DNA of 35,471 bases, taken from Sulfurovum sp. FS08-3 (GTDB taxonomy: Bacteria; Campylobacterota; Campylobacteria; Campylobacterales; Sulfurovaceae). The position numbers and the translations under genes are program-made. This document shows, piece after piece, positions 29,601 through 34,680 of this stretch (positions are counted from its first letter, which is position 1; every line of letters starts with the position of its first letter). The notes below the pieces were generated by a model. That model was not told where the DNA came from. It did no database searches and saw only the letters and a program-made list of their open reading frames with translations. Location: NCBI GenBank assembly GCA_000830175.1, contig JQIS01000001.1:1-35471 (forward strand), given 5' to 3'.

Positions 29601-29706
29601 GAAAAAGATTAACAGGCATCTTTTTATAGCTCATCATCCCAAAGATAAGCAGAGTCAATACCATCATCAAGACGGTAATGGGTTTATTAATTGCGAATTT
29701 GTACAT
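26671..29706 (-). CDS. RND multidrug efflux permease (HAE1/AcrB family)
   Basis: Inner-membrane proton/drug antiporter, trimeric, normally working with a periplasmic adaptor and an outer-membrane TolC-type channel. The 1011-aa protein starts MYKFAINKPITVLMMVL, has the TM4 acidic pair D391-D392 (GIFIDDAIVVIEN), two large periplasmic loops and the symmetric C-terminal half with GTPRGEE-like conserved MVGKNGVLVVDFANEA and RLRPILMTT. Length is normal. ATG has AGGAG six bases upstream. No adaptor or TolC gene is next to it. The 97-nt region before it has a promoter-like element pointing the other way. Substrates cannot be told. Confidence 0.9.
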   Translation of the reverse strand: MYKFAINKPITVLMMVLTLLIFGMMSYKKMPVNLFPNIDFPVVTVQTIYPGADPLTVESKVSDLIEEAVSGIDGIDKVTSSSVEGMSVVIIEFDIERDITEATNDVRDKIGAISLPDGVETPAVKKIDTGGSVINLFVSSKSGNAKELMMLADERLKPQLQRIKGVGDVTIIGLRDREIRIFVNPDNLNKYGMSIAQLQGVIASENVRLSAGKLINNKQEIIVKSRGDASTIEELSNLIVKEGVRLSDIATIEDGLSDLKSYSSINGEEGVMMEVKKISGENALDIIFQVKKVMPNLEKIAGENYNLKLIQDSSEKILVNLNQVKFDLVYGAILAILIVFLFLRSLQATILSAIAIPISIIGTFWVIDVLGYDLNKLSLIGLTLAIGIFIDDAIVVIENITKKLEMGMSRLEATIEGVKEIGFSILGISMMLLAVFIPIAFMDGIVGKFFNSFAMTVASGVIISFFVAILVIPAIAARIVSDKHSRFYHFTEAIFVAVEKGYGWILGYLVRFKYFTIIGVIVGMMLLLPIGKNVGMDFVPMEDNSEYQVIVKAPVGTSVEEMKRKVAPFVEVIKKDENTVDYVTSIGYTDSKESHKAKIYVKLKPVEERQMGQAAIVEKVRKSFSNTKGLLVLVEEVPPFSTGEANAPIQIVITGDTLEGLDKASQKVMEYMKSVDGVVDIDRDFESGKPEIKISILRENAKAQGVSSNDIALSLNAAFSSEIKISNFEDKGREYDITLRFEDKYRQSIADIKKMMVTNNQGQLIPLESLVKIEEGSSVASVNRYDRSRKVLVTALKREDVPLDTIVKELDAHLPEILPSQYEYRFTGEIERMADTGAAFGAALGLAIILIYLVLASLYESIIQPLIIMVSMPLSFTGVTVALGLAGMNYSLFVMIGIILLMGMVGKNGVLVVDFANEAVERGKSVQDAIVEAGQKRLRPILMTTFAMIGAMVPLAFGSGAGHEGNAPMALAIIGGLVSSTFLTLIVIPAIYRILYPLDRWLRKFYEKRYL

Positions 29707-29721
29707 TTTTTGCTCCTAGAT

Positions 29722-29750
29722 TTGACTTTTTGGGTTTTGTTTGGTATAAT
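29722..29750 (+). promoter_or_regulatory. Sigma-70-like promoter facing the accessory operon
   Basis: TTGACT (29722-29727), a 17-nt spacer and TATAAT (29745-29750) make a near-consensus promoter on the plus strand, upstream of no plus-strand gene. A transcript would start near 29757, pass the hairpin at 29778-29798 and run antisense to the pemK remnant and the accessory operon. It could be a relic, an antisense or small RNA promoter, or a chance match in AT-rich DNA. Confidence 0.5.
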
Positions 29751-29777
29751 GTTCTTGCAAATGTCTGAATAAGACCC

Positions 29778-29798
29778 CAGAGAAGTTTAACTTCTCTG
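29778..29798. other. Perfect 9-bp inverted repeat hairpin
   Basis: CAGAGAAGT and ACTTCTCTG are separated by TTA. It lies between the end of the accessory operon (29804) and the efflux gene start. No U-tract follows on either strand, so it is not a standard intrinsic terminator. It could be an operator, a 3' stabilising hairpin, or part of a transcript from the promoter at 29722. Confidence 0.6.
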
Positions 29799-29803
29799 AA
29801 CAA

Positions 29804-30001
29804 CTACATAATTTCAAACAATTTTTCTTTTAACTTTTTAAAATCCTCTTCATTGATTTTTCCTATCTTTCTATCAAGTCGTCTGCAATCAAAAAGTTTA
29901 ATTTGAGACAACAATGCCACGCTCTTTTTGTCTGCTTTGAAGACAAAATCAAAATAGTAAATACCCTTTTTGACCTCATTCCATTGGTTAAAGTTTTTCA
30001 T
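29804..30001 (-). pseudogene. PemK/MazF-family toxin with internal deletion
   Basis: 65-codon ORF. It begins MKNFNQWNEVKK, the usual first residues of a PemK-like toxin family, and continues directly into the C-terminal third (YYFDFVFKADKKSVALLSQ, then IKLFDCRRLDRKIGKI). The middle of about 60 residues, which holds the catalytic fold and its RPVLI core, is absent, so it should be inactive. The ATG lies inside the end of the DUF1703 fragment; the GGAGAGGG of the FEWERV codons acts as its ribosome-binding site. I rely on memory of the family for the alignment. Confidence 0.65.
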
Positions 30002-30134
30002 TTTGCACCCTCTCCCACTCAAAGCTACTAATATTACGCTTCTTTTCATCGAAGTTTATCCCTACCAAATAGATTGTTTTACCATCATTACTATACTTTT
30101 GAGCATAGTTTTTGGCTTTGATTTGGCTTATCAT
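29988..30134 (-). pseudogene. C-terminal fragment of a DUF1703 (AAA-ATPase-like/PD-(D/E)XK) gene
   Basis: 48 codons reading MISQIKAKNYAQKYSNDGK, then TIYLVGINFDEKKRNISSF and EWERVQNEKL. All but the ends match the last residues of the larger gene at 34681-35471. It lacks the nuclease motif. Its ATG overlaps the stop of the 135-aa ORF (ATGA). It pairs with the N-terminal fragment at 30538-30666: together they are the two ends of one gene from which about 95% is gone. Confidence 0.85.
30008..30126. repeat. 119-bp direct repeat, copy 1
   Basis: By hand alignment 114 of 119 bases match 34689-34807 with no gap, in the same orientation. The repeat covers codons for QIKAKNYAQKY through FEWER. The spacing is 4,681 bp. 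Of the five differences, some change an amino acid (for example N/D and K/E). Confidence 0.9.
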
Positions 30135-30538
30135 GCTCTAATATTGATAGCAAAATCTTTTGATAATCTATCGTATTGATTTTTATCTACCACTGCACCA
30201 TTGCTATTGTAATCATTTTCTTTTATATCAAAATAAACGCTAACTGTATGATTTTTTCTATGAGGACTTTTGTGTTTAAATTCTATAAAATCTTCATACA
30301 TTCTATCAAAGATAAGCTCTTCAGCTAAAAGACTTTTTGGCTGAAGATATATTTTATAATACTCCTCATCACGACTAAAATTTTGATTCGTTTCTATAAA
30401 TTCTTGATATAGTTCAAAGGCAATACTATTAATTTTGCTATAGAGTTTATCAAATTTTTTATCTAGTTTTATTTTTTCTATATTTAATTTTGTCTCTTTT
30501 TCAAAAATACCATTGAGCCTCTCTGATATGCTTTTCAT
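30131..30538 (-). CDS. Hypothetical protein inside a gutted DUF1703 gene (135 aa)
   Basis: No family recognised. The protein is soluble, Lys/Glu-rich, helical in its first 70 residues (SERLNGIFEKETKLNIEK), with an N-terminal amphipathic region and a C-terminal part with SVYFDIKENDYN and KNQYDRLSKDF. I chose ATG 30538 because AGGAG lies seven bases upstream; a GTG one codon earlier is the alternative. The start overlaps the stop of the N-terminal DUF1703 fragment and the stop overlaps the C-terminal fragment ATG (ATGA). It therefore replaces the middle of that gene. It could be an antitoxin, an immunity protein or part of a small defence unit, but nothing in its sequence proves this. Confidence 0.65.
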   Translation of the reverse strand: MKSISERLNGIFEKETKLNIEKIKLDKKFDKLYSKINSIAFELYQEFIETNQNFSRDEEYYKIYLQPKSLLAEELIFDRMYEDFIEFKHKSPHRKNHTVSVYFDIKENDYNSNGAVVDKNQYDRLSKDFAINIRA

Positions 30539-30666
30539 CACTCATCTCCTTTTAAATTGTTTGATTTGTTGAATCTAAAATTTTTGGTCTTATCAATATA
30601 AATATAATCACCTTGGCGTATTTCGCTAAAGGTTTGGATTCCTATGGGGAGTTTTTTTAGGGTCAT
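30538..30666 (-). pseudogene. N-terminal fragment of a DUF1703 (AAA-ATPase-like) gene
   Basis: A 42-codon ORF starts MTLKKLPIGIQTFSEI and continues RQGDYIYIDKTKNF, the conserved first 30 residues of AAA-ATPase-like/DUF1703 proteins (KLPIGIQ-F--IR---YIYIDKT). After that the sequence changes to FRFNKSNNLKGDE, unrelated to the family, and stops. Its ATG overlaps the stop of the methyltransferase-like gene (ATGA). The break in homology is near 30577. It is too short to have the Walker A motif. Confidence 0.85.
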
Positions 30667-32042
30667 AGTGTTGCCTTAAATACTTTTTCATATCGTTTAT
30701 AACTCCATATATCACTCTCTCTACTAGAGATAAGTTCTGTTTTGTAGTTATCATCAAAGTATCGATAAAACATATCTAGCCTAGCATTTCGTTTGTCATT
30801 AATATTTGGACTAACACAGATAAAGTAGTTTAATCCACTTTGAGAGTTTGATATTTTTTCTAAAAATGCTCTATCGAGTCTAAAAAACTCTACATCTAAA
30901 ATATTTGAAAAGAGGTGTAGTGTAATATTCTTATTATTGACTTTTAAATCTCTCTCTTCCAAACAATCAATATCTTTATTTATCGCTTTGATATAGAGTT
31001 CATTCTCTTTTAATATATCAATATGTAACATTCCACGACTTAAGGCAATAGATGATGGCTCAATAAGTATAACATTTGAAATATCTATATTTAACTGCTT
31101 TTCTTTGATATAATCTATTAATAAAGTACTAGCCAAAGCTTGACCACAACCCCAATCTATAATATTTATTGTTTGATTATCCAGTTTATGGATGACTGTA
31201 TCAAAAGATGAGTAGAGTTTTGCTTTGTGCATTGTGCTATAAGAGAATATGTACTGAGATAGTTCATCATATTCTTCTAGGATTTTTACTCCTCTGTTTA
31301 ATTGACAAAAAAGAGCATCACTATCACAATATGTATTGATGTAGTCTATATTAACTCTTCTGATTTTATCAAAATTTGGATTTATAATGTCGTGCAGTAC
31401 TGAGCTATAATCACTATCTTCTATTTCTTTTTTTTGTATGTTTTGAAGTTGTATCGAAATGTATTGATACTCCTCTTCAAACTCTTTTTTTTGACTCTCA
31501 AAAAATACTTCAAAGTTTTCAGTAGTATCAATTATTGCATAGCTATCACTTTGTTTAATTTCTTCTATTTCTCTTGTCTTAGTTGCAATAGTGTTTTTTA
31601 AATTTTTTATATTCTCACTCAAAGAATCATAGCTATTAATGTCATTTTGAGAAAACTCTAAAATACTTTCTAATACTTGAACAGTATTCTCGTTACTATA
31701 AAATTCATTATAACTCTCTACAATATTTTGATACTGTTGATAATCTTCTTCGTCACGAGAATTTTTAAATTGAAGATAATAAAATACCTCTTTGATATTC
31801 AGAAGCTTTTTTATAATATCTTCTAAATTTAAGATGTATTGAGTATTGAAATCATTAATTGTATCAAGTAGTTTATCTCTTATTTCATTGATGTTTTCTA
31901 ACTCTACCTCTAGCGATTTTGTTTGATATTGTATTATCTCTATTTCTTTATTTCGTAACTCTGTTTTAAGAGTATCAATCTCTTCTTGTAGTTTTTCAAT
32001 TTCCCTATTGCCAAACACAATATTCCAAATTTTTTTAAACAT
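30663..32042 (-). CDS. Coiled-coil protein with SAM-methyltransferase-like domain
   Basis: 459 aa. Residues 10-60 and 140-205 are predicted coiled coil by heptad-like Leu/Ile/Glu/Lys pattern, with a charged middle segment. Residues about 215-459 look like a Rossmann methyltransferase: motif I INIIDWGCGQALAS (D296, G298, G300), motif II VILIEPS (E328), and a later hydrophobic strand FICVSPN. Motif I normally is DxGxGxG; the third Gly is Ala here, and a Cys lies in it. No target-recognition domain is present. The substrate is unknown; protein or small-molecule methylation is as possible as nucleic-acid modification. 25 nt after the LRR gene with AAAGG before the ATG. Confidence 0.65.
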   Translation of the reverse strand: MFKKIWNIVFGNREIEKLQEEIDTLKTELRNKEIEIIQYQTKSLEVELENINEIRDKLLDTINDFNTQYILNLEDIIKKLLNIKEVFYYLQFKNSRDEEDYQQYQNIVESYNEFYSNENTVQVLESILEFSQNDINSYDSLSENIKNLKNTIATKTREIEEIKQSDSYAIIDTTENFEVFFESQKKEFEEEYQYISIQLQNIQKKEIEDSDYSSVLHDIINPNFDKIRRVNIDYINTYCDSDALFCQLNRGVKILEEYDELSQYIFSYSTMHKAKLYSSFDTVIHKLDNQTINIIDWGCGQALASTLLIDYIKEKQLNIDISNVILIEPSSIALSRGMLHIDILKENELYIKAINKDIDCLEERDLKVNNKNITLHLFSNILDVEFFRLDRAFLEKISNSQSGLNYFICVSPNINDKRNARLDMFYRYFDDNYKTELISSRESDIWSYKRYEKVFKATL

Positions 32043-32067
32043 CTTTAGCCTTTGGTGTCTTTATTTT

Positions 32068-33036
32068 CTAAAATGGTATTTCGTCATCATCTATTTCTAT
32101 TTTAGAATGGTTGTACACTATACTAGGGTATCCCAATGTCTCAAACTCGGTACTTTTTATATAAACACATCGTTGATTATCTGCCATTTCATGAAACTCT
32201 TCTTCGCTATAAACGCGATAAACATTTTTTTTACACTCTTCACAGTATTTAATATCCGTATCGTCAGTAAAGTTTAAATTGTCCCATTCTAAAGGACATT
32301 TATAAGAAAAATAACAGTTTTTTATTCTTCCATTAAAAAAAGTTCTATCTAATAAATCATCATCAATATAAACTTTACAATTTTGTAACTGTAAATTTTC
32401 AATCCACTCTTTTTGTTCTTTTGTTAATATTAAATTTGAATTTATTTCTAAATTAAGATATGTTAAATTAGTAAGATTGGCTATCTCTTTTGGTAATTCA
32501 GTTAAGCCACAACAAGATAGGTCTAGTTTTCTTAAATTTATAAGTTTAGCAATTTCTTTAGATAATTCTACTTTGTATATACTGCAACCTTCTTTATATC
32601 CTAAAATAATCTTTTTTAAATTAGTAAGATTTCCTATCTCTTTTGGTAATTCTTTTATAGGGTTGCTACCACCTCTATCGCCTGATACATTAATTTCAGT
32701 TAAATTAATAAGATTTTCTATCTCTTTTGGTAGTTCGGTTAATTCATTACCATTCAAATAAAGCTCTGTTAAATTAAAGAGATTCCCTATCTCTTTTGGT
32801 AGTTCTGTTAATTGATTATAAGATAAATCAAGCTCTGTTAAATTAAGCAATTTCACTTTATCTCGTGGTAAACCTCTCCAATCTTCACATCTCCACTCTA
32901 AATCACTTATACCCTTCTCATCTGCCCACTCCCAAAGCCTATCTATCCAGCTATCATCCACTAAATCTTTTCTGTCTTTAGTAATAAGCTTATCTCTTAA
33001 TGATAAATAAAATTTTGTTTTTTCTAATGTATTCAT
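32068..33036 (-). CDS. Leucine-rich repeat protein with C-terminal Cys cluster
   Basis: 322 aa. Residues about 60-200 hold six or more leucine-rich repeats of about 23 residues (LTELDLSYNQLTELPKEIG), some degenerate. Residues 240-292 hold a small domain with C247, C265, C268 and C290 (KCPLEWDNL...YCEECKKNVYRV...RCVYI), a pattern I have seen in other bacterial proteins and that may bind zinc. No signal peptide or transmembrane helix, so a cytoplasmic sensor or scaffold is likely. ATG directly follows the MazF stop. LRR proteins in bacteria can recognise proteins; here its partner could be the neighbouring methyltransferase-like protein (inference). Confidence 0.78.
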   Translation of the reverse strand: MNTLEKTKFYLSLRDKLITKDRKDLVDDSWIDRLWEWADEKGISDLEWRCEDWRGLPRDKVKLLNLTELDLSYNQLTELPKEIGNLFNLTELYLNGNELTELPKEIENLINLTEINVSGDRGGSNPIKELPKEIGNLTNLKKIILGYKEGCSIYKVELSKEIAKLINLRKLDLSCCGLTELPKEIANLTNLTYLNLEINSNLILTKEQKEWIENLQLQNCKVYIDDDLLDRTFFNGRIKNCYFSYKCPLEWDNLNFTDDTDIKYCEECKKNVYRVYSEEEFHEMADNQRCVYIKSTEFETLGYPSIVYNHSKIEIDDDEIPF

Positions 33037-33357
33037 TTATTGTACTCTTAAAAAATTACAATATCTATCATATATTTCAACTAAACTACTTTCATTAATA
33101 TGAGCTACTTTTCTATCTAATAAACTTTTTTGAATCGTGCAAGTTTTATCAATTATAAGATAACTTACTTTATTGAAACTGCCACTTTGTAAAAAATTAT
33201 TGGTAAATTTAATACTATTAATATTCGTAGAATTTGTTGTAAATGGTATATAGATATAATCACCAAATGAATTTTCTTTTATAATCAAAATGGGTCTTAA
33301 TTTAAACTTTACACCATCTGTAAAATATATCTTTGCTAAATAAATACCTCCTACCAT
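33037..33357 (-). CDS. MazF/PemK-family mRNA-interferase toxin
   Basis: 106-aa protein with the MazF/PemK fold signature: GGIYLAKIYFTDGVKFKLRP (IYLAKI-F-DG---K-RP) then ILIIKENSFGDYIYIPFTT, and a C-terminal ICTIQKSLLDRKVAHI-like segment (TCTIQKSLLDRKV). The catalytic Arg is in KLRPILI, and the Ser/Thr in PFTT is present. It overlaps the 71-aa gene upstream by 7 nt, as toxin-antitoxin pairs do. It looks intact, in contrast to the deleted relative at 29804-30001. Confidence 0.8.
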   Translation of the reverse strand: MVGGIYLAKIYFTDGVKFKLRPILIIKENSFGDYIYIPFTTNSTNINSIKFTNNFLQSGSFNKVSYLIIDKTCTIQKSLLDRKVAHINESSLVEIYDRYCNFLRVQ

Positions 33358-33566
33358 TGGCTATAATCCTCTTCATCTTTGATAGGTGTTGATAAATCAA
33401 CTTTAGAGATATGTTCCAACTCTTTATCACTCCACAATTCATAATCATCGTTTTGATTTAAATCTGATAACTCTCTTATCTTTACAACATTTTTAGGAAG
33501 TAACTTCAAAAAATTCAAGATATTATCTAAGTAATCATCTGTTATTTCTAATTGTATTGTTTTCAT
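33351..33566 (-). CDS. Putative antitoxin of the MazF/PemK pair
   Basis: 71-aa acidic protein: MKTIQLEITDDYLDNILNF, then KLLPKNVVKIRELSDL and a tail with many Asp/Glu (KDEEDYSQW). The beta-strand followed by a helix and acidic disordered tail is common for antitoxins, but the family is not one I can name. The 7-nt overlap with the MazF toxin is the main evidence. ATG directly follows the DUF1848 stop. Confidence 0.65.
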   Translation of the reverse strand: MKTIQLEITDDYLDNILNFLKLLPKNVVKIRELSDLNQNDDYELWSDKELEHISKVDLSTPIKDEEDYSQW

Positions 33567-34583
33567 CTAATCCCCCTTAATCGTTTCACCATTTGGACTC
33601 TCCAAGTGCAACTGATAATTTTTCTTAGCCACCTCTTTTGAAGCATTGGCATAGCAGTAATTGCACTCATGAGGGCAAGTGTTGTATGCTCCTATGTCTT
33701 TGCTCATGATACAGCCACAATCTTCTCTTTGCCCTTTGTCTTTGAGTTTTTTCTTTTTTACTATTTTACCATCACTAAATAAATCAGCTTGTTCAATCTC
33801 TACTCCCAAAAAATCCATCAAGACTTTATCATCACTAAACAAATCTATCATCAAATCATCATCAATGCACTTATTGTGTGTGATTTTGTATTGTTCAAGG
33901 TCTATTTTTTCGCTACAAGTACCTAGTTCTAATCCCCAATCTTTATTAATCTCATAAATACCTCGTGCAAACTCATCCATCAATTGAGGAGTCCACTCTA
34001 TATAATTGACATTTTCTTTTTTAAGATTACTCTCTACTTTGCGATAAATACCAATATCCACAAACGAAAATACCAATTTAGTAGTACACTCTTTAAGCTC
34101 ATCTCCTATCTTTTTGATGCGTCTCAAAAGCTCATCTATATCAATTGTATCGGTCAAAATTAGAGGGTCATATCTCCATACCACTCTTTTTTTACCCAAT
34201 CGTTGCGATAACTCTTTAAATATTTTGATTCTACTCTCAACACTTGGCACTTTGGCTTCAAAGCCCTCATTGTCGTAATCATTCAAACTAAATTGAAAAT
34301 AGTAATGGGGAATATTTTTGTCCAAAAAATCCAAATGCTTCATCATCGGTTTTGGGTTTTTTGTCCAAAAAACAACCACTTGTGTATTTTTAAACGATAC
34401 ATAAAGAGGTACATTATTAAAAGGATTTATCCATTTGATATATCCTGCTTTCCAGCGAGAAACAAACCAATCACTATAAAAGGTGGGAATATCCGTCGAG
34501 CGACTTGCCGAGATAATTATAGGAGCTTGTGCCTCCACTTCTTCACCACTATCTATAATTATTGTCTCTTTCTTCCATTGCAT
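33567..34583 (-). CDS. DUF1848 family protein with C-terminal Cys cluster
   Basis: 338 aa. The N-terminus APIIISASRSTDIPTFYSDWF and the segment VVVFWTKNPKPMMKHLDF are typical of DUF1848. The C-terminus CGCIMSKDIGAYNTC, then PHECNYCYANAS, has cysteines at 289, 291, 303, 307 and 310, CxxxCxxC, as in radical-SAM enzymes, and may bind an iron-sulphur cluster. The function of the family is unknown. ATG overlaps the stop of the 22-aa stub (TAATG). The protein appears intact. Confidence 0.85.
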   Translation of the reverse strand: MQWKKETIIIDSGEEVEAQAPIIISASRSTDIPTFYSDWFVSRWKAGYIKWINPFNNVPLYVSFKNTQVVVFWTKNPKPMMKHLDFLDKNIPHYYFQFSLNDYDNEGFEAKVPSVESRIKIFKELSQRLGKKRVVWRYDPLILTDTIDIDELLRRIKKIGDELKECTTKLVFSFVDIGIYRKVESNLKKENVNYIEWTPQLMDEFARGIYEINKDWGLELGTCSEKIDLEQYKITHNKCIDDDLMIDLFSDDKVLMDFLGVEIEQADLFSDGKIVKKKKLKDKGQREDCGCIMSKDIGAYNTCPHECNYCYANASKEVAKKNYQLHLESPNGETIKGD

Positions 34584-34651
34584 TATATCTTCTCCCGTTC
34601 AAACCCAATATTGTTCTTATAACCCTCTACCCAAAGATACACCAACTCCAT
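34583..34651 (-). pseudogene. 22-aa N-terminal stub resembling an AAA/OLD-like ATPase
   Basis: The ORF starts MELVYLWVEGYKNN with AGGGG upstream, continues IGFEREKI and stops. In Campylobacterota a group of AAA ATPases begins M-L-YLWVE-YKNI--QGFNFSP, so this appears to be the start of such a gene with the rest deleted. The stop overlaps the DUF1848 ATG by one base, so the ribosome-binding site of the lost gene now drives DUF1848. It could instead be a real leader peptide. From memory of the family; not searched. Confidence 0.55.
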
Positions 34652-34680
34652 ATTTTCCCCTTTCACTACCGATTGGATAC

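Noticed and set aside
29778-29798. Hairpin as an intrinsic terminator
   Set aside because: No run of T follows on either strand, so I list it only as a hairpin of unknown role.
29804-30049. 81-aa form starting at 30049
   Set aside because: The extra 16 residues are the wrong frame of the DUF1703 fragment; the PemK homology begins at the ATG at 30001.
30538-32042. A DNA methyltransferase of a restriction-modification system
   Set aside because: There is no target-recognition domain, no DPPY/NPPF-type catalytic motif and no adjacent restriction endonuclease with clear pairing; only the SAM-binding fold is supported.
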